A DNA stretch of 64,000 nucleotides from Amborella trichopoda. Its lineage: Eukaryota; Streptophyta; Magnoliopsida; Amborellales; Amborellaceae. The DNA is taken from assembly GCF_000471905.2 (NCBI RefSeq), contig NW_006499728.1, forward strand, positions 4,197,174 to 4,261,173. The letters run 5' to 3'. Under the pieces are notes generated by a model. The model was not told where the DNA came from and did not search any database. It saw nothing but the letters and a program-made list of their open reading frames with translations. A program made the translations under genes and the position numbers. Of this stretch, positions 33,066 to 44,000 are shown piece after piece (positions within the stretch are counted from its first letter, which is position 1; the number at the start of each line of letters is the position of its first letter).

Positions 33066-35384
33066 TCATAGCATGCTATCAGTCTTTGCAGGGAGCCTCC
33101 TAAAGAAGTTCAGAGGCACAGAGGGGAGCTTGTGGCGAAATCTCGGGTGCCTCAACACATAAAAGGCTGTTAAAATGGCCACCACTCTAAAAGGAGTCAC
33201 ATAAAGAACAATTGCTGCCAGAAAACAGAAGGTAACGAACAGGGCAGTGGCCCTTGGGTCCCTCCAGCTCAATAAGGACTGCAATCTTTCACCCTGAGTG
33301 GCCATATCCCCCACTACAGTTTGTATTCTTCCAGCCACACTTCTCAGTCTATCATACCTCATCCTCACTATATCAGAATGCCTCGAAGTGGGAAAAGTAT
33401 CAAATTCCTCATCCAATTCATCAGGGTGAACATTTTCAGCATGAGAGAGTCGAGTATCCATGTAAGGAGGCTGCCTTGGCCTCCATCGATAGTGCCATAT
33501 ACCAATCAAAAACATGTAGAGGAAGATGGTCGGGAGTATGAGTTCAGGGTAGAGAACCAGAATGAGGAAGAGGATGTGTACCAATATAGTTGTTAGGGGA
33601 TTCTTCCAATTACAAATTTTGTCCAACCATTTCCCTACAGCAATCATCCCACTCATAACCGACATGATTCTAAAGAAATTCGCTTTGCTTCTCCTCATAC
33701 TCCACATATGAGAATCATAATCTAGCATATACTCAACAACCTCTTTCCTCAAAGAGGGTTCGGCCCTACTCAGCCTCATCGAAACAATTTGGGTAGCTTG
33801 GTGCCTCAGGCTATCAAGCTGCGTCACTGATAAGGGGTGAAGATAATGCATTTTAGGAAGCAAAGGTTGGGAATAGATATGCAGCATATTAAGCAGAGAC
33901 GAGCGAGCAAACCGAACTGCTAATTGAACCTCACCCATTTTCTTAACCCCAGAAGAATGCAAAACCAAAAGGGGGTAAGAATGGGTGTAAACCCGATCAG
34001 TTTCGAGAGTAGAGAGTCGAATCCTAACTTTACCAATTCTCGAGTCCTTGGTTCCATTAGCTTTGTCCCCAGCTAAATGGCAATTATCAAAAACCCCAAC
34101 TGTAACCACAGTACACGGATCATAAACTTCCCATGTGTATTGCTCATTCCATTTGGGAGTGAAACTGTCTATGATCGTTCTGGTTCGAATCCACTTTGAG
34201 CCATATTTGGCAACACAATAAGCATCAGTAGTGTTCCTCCCATCCTTTGTTTTCATGGGCAAGAGGCCTTGAGCATTCAAAATACCCAATTCAAGAACCC
34301 CAATACTGGGTTTCCAAAGTTGCTTAGCAGTGGGCCTCAAATCACTACTATAATGAGTGGACTCGTCCAAAACATGATAGCCACCATCCAAACAGATCCT
34401 CAGATGAATCCTACTTGCGAACTTGACCTCCTTCTTCTTCTCCCCCTCCGTAATGGCATGCTTCTCCAGATTATACCACCTCGAATTGACAGGCTTATGA
34501 TCGAACCTTTTCTCTACACTTTGCAATGGAATCACACACTTACCCATTAGCTCATCTTTATTGGGTCCAATCCTATCTTCAACACTAATAACCAGGTGTT
34601 CCTCAAAGGGTTCAGCAGCAACAAACATCAAATCCTCATTCCAAAGTGGGCTCAAGCTCCTGCTCTGAGAAACCCTAGTTTTCATACCCTGGCTCCCAAG
34701 CATAACCTTGACATGAACTTCAGGGAACCGAGCCTTATCACTAGGCACCAAATCTTGGGCTTCGATAACATTAACTCTAAGATACCAGAGCTTGGGTGAC
34801 AAATAAACCTTCGATCTTATATTACTAAGACCTTCACCATGTATGGTTGCTGCATCAGAGTGCCAAGCTTCAGGAAAAGCTTCGTCAGCCTGTGTACCCA
34901 TCCAAACGGCGAGCATAAGCTCGCCTTTAGCCTTATCTCCCTTTCGGTCCTCAAGCCTATACCACTGTGGAGCCAATGGACTATCAGGGGGGACTCTTTT
35001 AGGGATTTCATTGAGATCAAACGTAACTCTCCCAATAAAATCATCTTTTACCAGGTCCTTATCTTTCACAGTGACTTCGATCACAGAGAATTGGATTCGT
35101 TCTTTAGAGAATGCAAATACCTGGTTCCATTCAGGGTTTGTCTTCTTTTCAAAATGCCTGGTTGTTCCCTTGTAGTTTCCAAGCTTCACCTCCACATAGG
35201 GATCACAACTTCCTGTAACATCTGTAGGGAGGTCTTTGGCTTTTACAACCCTGACATAGAGGTACTGCATTTGCTCGACAAGATCATAAGTGCTCGTGAG
35301 CTTATCTCCATGAACGCCACCTCCTCCGAGATGGGGTGATGTCTCCTTTAAGGAATAGTCCTCTGATTGAAGCGGCCTCTGCAT
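33066..35384 (-). CDS. Multiple C2 domain and transmembrane region protein (MCTP3/FTIP3-4 type)
   Basis: Single-exon 772-aa protein, the full length of the family. It has an N-terminal tail (1-40, KETSPHLGGGG), C2 domain 1 at 41-160, C2 domain 2 at 200-310, C2 domain 3 at 361-490, and the MCTP C-terminal region (PRT_C, about 617-772) with hydrophobic segments near 597-632 and 712-742. Calcium-ligand aspartates are kept in C2-1 (D55, D61, D108, D110). C2-2 has PEV where the DPY aspartate is usual. The family sits in ER and plasma-membrane contacts, including plasmodesmata; Arabidopsis FTIP-type members affect protein trafficking and meristem or flowering control. The start MQRPLQSEDYSLKET matches the family start as remembered. 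No disruption is seen. Confidence 0.96.
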   Translation of the reverse strand: MQRPLQSEDYSLKETSPHLGGGGVHGDKLTSTYDLVEQMQYLYVRVVKAKDLPTDVTGSCDPYVEVKLGNYKGTTRHFEKKTNPEWNQVFAFSKERIQFSVIEVTVKDKDLVKDDFIGRVTFDLNEIPKRVPPDSPLAPQWYRLEDRKGDKAKGELMLAVWMGTQADEAFPEAWHSDAATIHGEGLSNIRSKVYLSPKLWYLRVNVIEAQDLVPSDKARFPEVHVKVMLGSQGMKTRVSQSRSLSPLWNEDLMFVAAEPFEEHLVISVEDRIGPNKDELMGKCVIPLQSVEKRFDHKPVNSRWYNLEKHAITEGEKKKEVKFASRIHLRICLDGGYHVLDESTHYSSDLRPTAKQLWKPSIGVLELGILNAQGLLPMKTKDGRNTTDAYCVAKYGSKWIRTRTIIDSFTPKWNEQYTWEVYDPCTVVTVGVFDNCHLAGDKANGTKDSRIGKVRIRLSTLETDRVYTHSYPLLVLHSSGVKKMGEVQLAVRFARSSLLNMLHIYSQPLLPKMHYLHPLSVTQLDSLRHQATQIVSMRLSRAEPSLRKEVVEYMLDYDSHMWSMRRSKANFFRIMSVMSGMIAVGKWLDKICNWKNPLTTILVHILFLILVLYPELILPTIFLYMFLIGIWHYRWRPRQPPYMDTRLSHAENVHPDELDEEFDTFPTSRHSDIVRMRYDRLRSVAGRIQTVVGDMATQGERLQSLLSWRDPRATALFVTFCFLAAIVLYVTPFRVVAILTAFYVLRHPRFRHKLPSVPLNFFRRLPAKTDSML

Positions 35385-36250
35385 TTTCGCTATATCGAAA
35401 AGTTTACAGTTTCTGAGCAGTAACCAGAAAAAGAATAGCCTCCAGAGAACTGTGAACTTTGATTACAGGGTGCAACTGATTGAAAGTTCAAACCTAGTTT
35501 CCAGATACAGAGTAGTGGAAAAGAGCGGTTCCGTGTAGTTTATAGGTTGAAGGAAACCTAGAACGGAGAAGACAACGTAGTGACTGGAGAAAGACCCTAG
35601 ACTCCTGAAACAAAAACTGGATGAAGGTAAACCCTAGGTTGAAAATGGGTAAAAGCTTCACAAGTTTAAGTTTCAACCGTAGATCTCTGTTTCACTCACC
35701 AAAGGTAATTTAAAGGAAACCCTGCATTTTCTCAGATCATCAAACCTGCAACAACAGAGAGGAATGCTTTAGAATACAAAACCATTAGGAGAGCCAACCA
35801 ACCCCAAAACAAAAAAAAATATGCAGAAGAAAGGTTGAAGGAGCCTCAAAGTTTGAAGTCCAAACCCCAACTTACAGTTACAGAACTTTGCTAAAACCTT
35901 AATAAACCGAAACTCCAGTATTTTCAGTATTCTATGAACATTTTCAAAAGGGAAGAGAAATTTTATACAAGCAAAAACCCTAGATCTGCATTACGGAACT
36001 TTCACGAAGGTCGAAGAAGAGAAAGCGCGGCATTTCAATATAGAGAAGAGAAAAAGAAATCTCTGCAACTTTTCATAAAGGGGAAAAAAAAGTTCAAAGG
36101 AGAGAGAGTGAGAAAGCTTCAAAAGGATGTACGATACCCGAATCTGAAATAGTATGCGGAAGCATGAAAAGAAGATTCAAAGAGCGCACAACGAAACCCT
36201 AATTTCGCTGAATGATCACGCCCCAAGGTCCTGCGATGGAAAATACCGCA
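35385..36250 (-). promoter_or_regulatory. MCTP 5' untranslated region with probable leader intron
   Basis: Upstream of the ATG lies a leader with a good splice acceptor on the minus strand: TTCCTCTCTGTTGTTGCAG ending at 35746, followed by GTTTGATGATCTGAG. This suggests an intron in the 5' UTR. CT-rich sequence follows further upstream. The donor was not fixed. Confidence 0.5.
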
Positions 36251-36700
36251 TTTCCCGGAATTTTTAAATTTTAACGGATGGAAATTAAACGGTAGAGAGA
36301 GAGGGGAAAAAACCAGATAGAGAGAGAAAGCAAGAGTCGTAAAAAGAGATTTAGAGAGAGAATGTCGTGGACAGAGGGGATTACAAAGCCAGACAGAGGG
36401 CGAGAGAGTTAATAAAAATAAAGGTTTAGAGAGAGAAAGTTGTAGAGAGAGAGAGAGAGGTAAATCAGAGCATGGCAGGCTCCTGCCCTTAGCTTTTTCT
36501 TTCTCACTCTACCCCAGAATAAGAACACGGGAGAAACCCTAGGCCCACGTGTCTCGAAGGAGCCACGCGTTCGAGGCTTATTAGCTACATGTGTGTCTAG
36601 ACTCGTGCGATTTGAGCATGTGGAAGGTACGGTCACGATCACGGGATCCAGCTAGGAGGGCTTTGTCGGCATCCTCTTCCCACCACGTGGGGCCCACAAC
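36251..36700 (-). promoter_or_regulatory. MCTP promoter region with CT-rich patches and two G-boxes
   Basis: 36290-36470 is strongly CT-rich on the minus strand, as at many plant promoters. CACGTG cores lie at 36546-36551 and 36684-36689 (the latter CCACGTGG), the sites bound by bZIP and bHLH factors. An AAACCCTAGG motif (about 36534-36543) is adjacent to the first. Confidence 0.5.
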
Positions 36701-36960
36701 ATTCTACAAACAAATACGGAATACCCATTCTAGGCAGGTGACTTTTAGTATTCCACCTAATCTTTTATGCCATGGATAAATTATGATTGAGAAATTTTCA
36801 ACCCAGTTAATAATACTCTCGCAACCACCCGGTTCCGGCTTATATGAGCTGGAGCATCTTTATTACCAAGATGCTATGCGGTTCTGGGGTTGGAAATATT
36901 TACTGCTTTAGATTACAATTCCTTTTCCTTTTTCTTTCTTTTTTTTTTTTATTTAATTTT
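36701..36960. other. Intergenic, no gene seen
   Basis: AT-rich, ending in long T-runs at 36930-36970. Confidence 0.5.
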
Positions 36961-36974
36961 TTTTTTTTTTATGT

Positions 36975-37260
36975 TGTTAACTGTTTTAGATCTTTAACTA
37001 AAAATTTCAAATTTAAAAAATAGTAAAAATTAAGCAAACTTATAAATGGTGAAAATTTTGAAAGTAATAGTCGAGATGTTGTGTAATGATATGTTAGGAC
37101 TTGCATTTTTTGTTTTTGTTTCATATTCAAATATCTCGAAGTCAATATGATCAATTCAAGGGTTTTTTAATGTCAGAATTCAACCAAAAATGGTAGAATT
37201 TTTAGGTGCATATTACTTATATAATATAAGGTTAATAACTTATATATAAACTTTTTCTTC
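36975..37260 (+). repeat. Degenerate MITE copy related to 28338-28672
   Basis: Shares ATCTCGAAGTCAATATGATC, TTCAAGGGTTTTT and a TAGGTGCATATTACTTATATAATATAAG-like right end with the 28338 element (opposite orientation). Termini are eroded. Confidence 0.5.
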
Positions 37261-37299
37261 TTTTTTATTTTTTTATGAAACTCGTGTTTAGGGTATAAA

Positions 37300-37690
37300 T
37301 GATTGTCATTCTAGTCAAACTCATTTCGGAATGGACTCGACAAGTTTGAAATAGGACCCTAACCCGACCTAATACATAGTTGGGCATGGATCGATCAAAT
37401 CCGGACCTGACTCATCGAGTCGACAGGGTCCAAGTCAAAATATAAAAGGAAAAACAATAGCATGTAAACAATATTATATATTTTTATGATGTGAAATAAA
37501 TATAATTGTATGTGATATATACATAATAATAGGTGGGGTCAAGATAGGTAGGGCTCGACTTGGAGCTAACTGGACCTAACTCTATTCCTTTGGACTTGGA
37601 TCCGGCATGCAGGATCGAGTAACCAGACCCCAATCCAAACTGGGTATGTGGGTCTATTAGAATGCCAACCCTATTCATGTACCTTTGTTT
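37300..37690. repeat. GGACC/GGTCC-rich dispersed repeat
   Basis: Contains many short GACC/GGTC and CGGACC motifs (for example TCCGGACCTGACTCATCGAG and GGATCGAGTAACCAGACCCC), typical of non-coding dispersed repeats in plants. No boundaries found. Confidence 0.35.
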
Positions 37691-37727
37691 TTTTAATTTT
37701 TTATCTTTTCCAAAATTTCAAGTTTCG

Positions 37728-37877
37728 AACTGGATCTTGAAGTTCCAAATTAATTCACTTATCTTTTTAGAGTGAAAGATCGGTAAGGTACCTTGAGTTC
37801 CAAACTGGATCTTGAAGTCCAAATTAATTCATTTATCTGTTTTAGAGTGAAAGATCGGTAAGGAACTTTGAGTTCCA
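37728..37877. repeat. 75-bp tandem duplication
   Basis: AACTGGATCTTGAAG...GAGTGAAAGATCGGTAAGG...TTGAGTTCC is present at 37728 and 37803 with few differences. Confidence 0.9.
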
Positions 37878-38309
37878 AACCAGCCCTTCACTCTACAAAA
37901 ATACGCGAGTGAGGTGAATTGAAATTGCACATTAAAAAAAAAACACTTGTGCAAGTTTGAAACTCCAAGTTTTGAACCCGCTCAATTGTCTGTTTTTCTT
38001 GTGAGACTGATTTAGAAGTTGGAGTCAGAATTGAGGTTTTTGGAAAAAATTAAAGAAAAAGAAAAAAGAGGACATGAGTGTAAACTTTTAAAATAAGTAA
38101 CATTTTGAAACATCACACAACTTAAGGAACATTTGAGTTAATTTCCCAACATAATAAATTCCATCTTTCTATTGATAATAATTAATAAGCAATATAATCG
38201 TTGCAAATAAACTTAGGGGTGATAGTTCGTAAATACATTATGAAAACGAGTAACCCAATTATGTTTAGCTAATCTATTCCCTTACACAATAGAAGTTATA
38301 TGTTTCCTC

Positions 38310-38625
38310 TTATCCAACCCTTCATTTCTAAATGGATGGCTAAGATTGCCCCAATCACAATGTCACATCTCTAAACTGTTTTATTTTTAATTTTTTTTCT
38401 ATAAACTGTTTTGACACCAAATTTTGGACGTACATTCCTCTATTAAACTCGCATCAACGAAAAATGTAAAAAAAATATTTTAGAAAAAATAAAATGATCA
38501 AAATACCCCTGAAAGTTTCAAGGGGGTAGTTTGGTTATTATTTTTCATTGAAAAATTATTGTTAATATTTTTTATAGGTGCGTCCCAATGAGATGAGAAG
38601 ATGACAAGTACCAAATTTTATATTA
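38310..38625 (+). repeat. Dispersed repeat R, copy 1
   Basis: Shares about 315 bp with 57697-58010 in opposite orientation: CTTATCCAA, GGCTAAGATTGC, CCAATCACAATGTCA, TGAAAGTTTCAAGGGG, TAGGTGCG(T/C)CCCAATGAGA. A small hairpin (ATGATCAAAATACCCCTGAA with TTCAAGGGGGTAGTTTGGTT) is internal. Class unknown; no terminal inverted repeats found. Confidence 0.75.
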
Positions 38626-39221
38626 CAAAAATTGTATTAAAAAAATAAAAATAAAATACTTTGAGACGTCGGATCTAAGTTAAAAGGTGAGTGGCTTTCT
38701 TGATAAAAATGGATGGCTGGATGGTAAGGGTCACATAGAACTTCTATGGTAGCTTGCCCTTTAAATCTGGCTTGTCCAAGGAGCCAAAATCGTCAATGTC
38801 CATTTATAAAGGTGATGATGGGGGTAAAGAGAGAGAGAGGGGCCTTACCCATCCCCACCATCGGTATGAAACGAAGGACGATGTGGATGCACTTTTCCTC
38901 CCTCGGACAGACAATGGCAGATTTCGGAAAGAACAGCAGTTTATATCCGCCGTCCATCATTGGATAAAGACATCGAGATGAAATGACGTTCATGTGTATA
39001 CAGGACAATACATATTGTGTATGGTACACTCCAGCTCCACCTATTCTTAAGATTCTATTCTAATCCAAGGAACTGTTGGTGGGCCAACAGAGGTCGATGC
39101 ACACTCTAGAGATTTAGTCCTTACGTGGTTTAATCCGGATCGTCCATATATTGGAAATAGGAAGTGATTGAATCAATGGTTATCATCTATTTAATCCGGA
39201 CCATCCATTTGAACCATAGTA

Positions 39222-39293
39222 AAAGTTTGGCCCCTAAGCAAGCATACGCCTTAACCTAAAGTTTGGCCCCTAAGCAAGCATACGCCGTAACCT
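39222..39293. repeat. 36-bp tandem duplication
   Basis: AAAGTTTGGCCCCTAAGCAA then GCATACGCC(T/G)TAACCT occurs twice. Confidence 0.92.
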
Positions 39294-39299
39294 CTATGG

Positions 39300-40848
39300 A
39301 CTAGGACAAAAGGCCAAACTGTAAGTAGTACGCAGCTTGTCCTTTCCTTTAAAAGTACGACGTCAAGATTAAAAAGAATTATCCAAGATATTTTGGCGGC
39401 ACCCACCAAGTGTTGAACACTGTATGTAGTACACAATACCCTTTGCTTTTAATTTAGAGAAGTTAAATGTTACCATTTGGTGTAGTTGCTAAAACAGGTT
39501 GCTAGGGATGTATCATTCGCCGTGCTCAAAAGTCTAGATTAAAACTACGAAGTATAAAATTAAAATTATTAAAAATTTCTAAACTTTGCACCAAACTTAG
39601 AGCGGCCTGATTTTACATCAAATGGAGAAGAGAGTCCCGACTGGCTCGAACTAAAAACTAAAAAAATTATATAACCATTTATTTTTTATACAAAGATATA
39701 CGACCACTACACGTGAAACTACGTAGTGGGCAATATGTTATTGAATGGGCACAAAATTGAAAATTTTGTAATGCACATAAGTTTATTGAGTTTTACATCC
39801 AATGGTTAAAAATAATCATAACCTTCTAATATAGTAGTCTACATGCTGCTCATAATTAGTGGACATTCCACCGTAAAACGACCATAACATCAGAAAAGAT
39901 ACCTTCTGCCACTGACTCAAACCAAAAACGCCCTCAATTGTCCAAAGTAGATTTCCATTGCTCGACGTGCCCGCCCTTCTCAAACCCCAACAGGCACATA
40001 TAATTGATTGGAAAGAGGACGCACAGTGCCATTTCCATAGAGAGGCCCCCCACCCAACAAAAAGAAAACCGAATATTGGATAAAGTTTTTGTTGTTTTCT
40101 TCCCCCTTTTCTCTCTATCATCATTCTCTCTCTTTGAGACAAAAACGAGTTCAAATGGACTGGGTTTCAGGGCCATAGAATCGAGAAATAACAGGCCACT
40201 TCCATAAAAGGAAGGCCTTTTAAAAGTAAGCATTTTACGAAAAGAAAAAAAAAAAAGAAAGTAGAAGTTCTGAAAGTAATATATATTGGGGTCCAGCAAT
40301 GTTATAGGACAAAGAGATTCCAACCGTCCAATGTGCAAATGTAGGAAAAGAAACCCCAACAATCCAACTGGTACATTCCTCGTAAAACTTCAATACTTTT
40401 AAGCAATCCAAGACCAGACTTAAAAAGCTTTTTGTCTTTGTATGAACCCCACCTATTCTTATAAAACCCTAACTCAATCAAATGCCACTTTCATCGACAT
40501 TACATCTAAAAGCCACATAAGAGGAGCAATCTTTCAACGGTAGGCAACACTGGCTTCCAACCATTGACCTTGTAGCGTGGTCCTTAAGCCCACGTTAAGG
40601 CAATTTTGGACATAAGCCAGGCTGTACTACCAAAAAGGATTTATAAATTTAGGACATTGCAAAATAAACACTTAAAAGAAGGAAACATTCACATTCCAAT
40701 AACCAAGTTCTTGGGTGTGTCTGGTCATCAATATTTCAAAGGCAAAAAGGAGACGAAAGTTTCTCACTATATTCTCACAGCTCATCAAAGTCCTGCGACA
40801 AAAATGCGGAAGAGAGAACTTTGATTTAAAGGGAGCTATCAAATGAAC
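39300..40848. other. Intergenic between MCTP promoter side and RPL26 3' end
   Basis: No gene supported. A weak fourth relative of the AAGGAGGTCAC MITE family may lie at about 39700-39840 (ACATCCAATGGTTAAAAATA then ATCATAACCTTCT). The final few hundred bases before 40849 probably include the RPL26 3' UTR. Confidence 0.5.
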
Positions 40849-41021
40849 CTAATCGACTCCTTGAAGTGAAGTGGCAACATCCTCAGCAGTGAATTTACCC
40901 TTTCCCTTCTCGGCAGCCCTGCCCTTGCCCTTCCTCTCCAAGAGAGATTTCCTGTCTTTGTCAAGCTTGAGTTTTGTTACCATCACCTTTGATGGATTAA
41001 TTCCAACATTCACAGTTGAAC
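40849..41021 (-). CDS. RPL26: RPL26 exon 4
   Basis: Acceptor CATTAG|GTTCAACT. Encodes [20 protein letters not shown], then the basic tail, ending SLQGVD and TAG. Confidence 0.93.
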
Positions 41022-44000
41022 CTAATGCATCACAAATTAGGCTCCCATTAGAAAAATTGGAAACGAAGTAAATCAATACGATAAGTACAGTATTTATTTC
41101 ACTGAAAAGAGAATTGGGAAAGGAACAATCAATGCAAGCACTTAAACAATTTCTCATGGACCTAAAAGTCCACATGCATGTCATGCCAAAGGAAAAATGT
41201 GGTCCCTTTTTTGGCTTTCAGCATGCATGCAATCCATTATGAAAATTTCACCAAGCATGCATTGCTTATGGATGCCAATGGATTAATCAAGAATGACTTA
41301 GAGCTTAAAGCACATCAAGTATAAATGCAGCTGCACAAGTAAATAAAAACACCAAGTCGAACAGAGAGTAAAGGTCCTAAGGCCAACTTGCGCAATCATT
41401 GCCCAAGAGAAACCACTACATCTTAGAAGATGTGGCCCATGGCCAACTTTAGGGGAATCTAGAGGAGAAGGAATAATATCATCTCCAACGCTACCTATAA
41501 CAACTAAGATAAGAGCTACTGTACCAAAGAATCACCAGGTGGATTCTTGACCCCAAAAGATTCTCTGACCTGAAATCCAAGAGCTTGATTTGCAAATGGT
41601 GGTAGCACATCCTCATATACAGCCATTACATATACCAGGCTCTCAACCGGCCAAACCAACAGATGGGTCTATAAAGCTCATTCTGAGCACTAAAGCACCA
41701 CAGTTTTTGAGGGTGCTGACCATCTGGGCTTATTAGTGTCTCTAAGAACATCTTTCAGAAGAATGGCACTCGCCATTGAGGCCATGTCCTGTTCTAGTGT
41801 GGTCCCACTCCCCATTTCCTACAATCCTCTCAATAGATGGGTATGACCCAATGGACCAGAATTATTTCACAATAAAGCAATTATAGTATGCTTCCCAATG
41901 TTGATAGGAGTATATTCATATGCAATACGACTATAGGCACATGCGATGGTAGGTGCTCACAAGTCCATAAGAACCTGAATGCAGTTACGCATGTTTATAA
42001 ATGTAGATGTAGCATGCAATAAGAGCAAGTGCATGCACATGGTAAGCAAGCCAGCACATATGTGAATGCATGCTCTGCTTGTGTGTGCATGTGTGTGAGA
42101 GAGAGAGAGAGCGGTATATCATCTTCAGCCCACTCTTTTTGGCATTGAGATTGTAGAATGCAACTCTCATTAGGTGAATACAATTCTATTGGTTAACAGA
42201 TGTAAGATTCAATTGGCTGAGGGTCTAGGTCAGATTCTTTAAAAGCTTTTGACTGCATCGAAAGCATTCTCTGATTTTCTCAGATGTCTGGAATTCTTTT
42301 ACCAAAATATTTCTTCTTGCTAGAGCCCACACATCCTCCATAAGGGTGGTTTTTAAGAAATGTTAAGTATATCATGTAATTGTGAATCATGGTACAAATG
42401 TTTGCATCCACAAATTGTGGATGCCACTCTTACACACTACGAAAAATCCCTCTCATAAACATTTCCAGGTCTTGAAAGAAAAAGTTACAAAGATAATAAG
42501 AGAATGTGACCCATGGTAAGAAAGAAAGAGAGAGCTCAAGAGGGTAAGGGGAAGGATAGAGAAAGAGTGGTGGGTGCTAGCGCCAAAGCAAATGAACATA
42601 GGGACAATTTGCTGAAGGCTAAAAGGTGGTTATGACACATGTATTTAATATTTCAGATGTAGAGACCAAAGATAAAAATCTAAATGAATGGCGAAGGCAT
42701 GAGACTCATGAAAAATAAAGAACGAGCATGACTTGGAAAGCAAGAACCAAGTGCTTATCTCAAAGCATGTACAATATGCAGCCAGAAATGCAGTCAAATG
42801 TATACAAGCCTGTGTGCACAACACATGCAAAAGTCATGAAAATGTTCACATATGTAGCATGTTATATGGAGATGTTTATGATGAGATCATGTACTTCTGA
42901 TACAAGGAGGTCACAATTATTATCGACCGTTAGATTTGAGATCCGTTAGTTGAGGGTGTCATTGTTTGGGGGGACAAAGTCCAAAACAAAATTTTTTGAA
43001 TATTGTTGCAAAATTTCATCTATTGGATTTCCAACCAATGGTCAAATGTGATTGTGACCTCCTTGTACAAAAAATAAACCGTCTCATAATATACAATCCC
43101 TATATATATATATACAGACACACAATGAAACTATTTACTTTTTATACAAGGAGGTCACAATTATCATTGACTGTTAGATTTTAAAATCGGGTGGTTGAGG
43201 GTATGTCATTGTTTAGGCAAAAAGTCCAACACAAAATTTCTCGAATATTGTGACACTTTCATCTATTGGACTTCACATCCAATGGCTAAAAGTGATTGTG
43301 ACCTCCTTGTACAAAAACTAAATGGTCTCATAATATACATCCCTATATGTATAACAAAAAAATGTTCAAGTATGCACTCTGCATTCATAAACATCATATA
43401 TAGGCATTTTATGGATTTCACTGTTGTAGACATTCATGTTGCGCAACTGTTAGGCATGTTCAATGTCTGTTAGAAGTATCATAATCTCAGTGAAATAAAA
43501 AAGTACATAACCTAGTCATAAACTAAAACTTAGATCGATCCCGACAGATGGCACAAGAGACTAACAAAGGGATGCTAAGCATTTCTGACCCATGGGAACA
43601 TGTTTTCCAATGTACACAAGAATCACTAGCATAGCTTGGCTTGAAATATTTATAGTTGTATAATATTTTCCAATGACACCAACCACTTTGTTTTTCACCT
43701 TCAAATCAAGTAACATAAGAAGGTTCCTAGACATGGGACCTGGCAGGTTTATTTCATAGAGAAGCAGAATACTTTGATGCCTGCTTAAGAATGAGGTAAC
43801 AGAAGATTTGGTCCCAAAACAAAATATTGAAAATATAGAAAGAATATGACCTCTACAAAGAAATAGCAAGAACTATGATCCAAAAAATAAACAGAAACGA
43901 AAAAGGATTTGGAATTACAAGATATAAGCTCAATCAAACTAGTGTATACCATTCAACCCCAAGAGAGGTGGCCAAACTTACCATTCACCTTCTCCCTGGT

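Noticed and set aside
33254-35339. Several plus-strand open frames opposite the MCTP gene
   Set aside because: They are shadows of a strongly conserved coding exon and show no family features of their own.
39816-40362. Two overlapping minus-strand frames of 112 and 142 codons
   Set aside because: No conserved motif, overlapping frames of equal quality, and no promoter or splice support.
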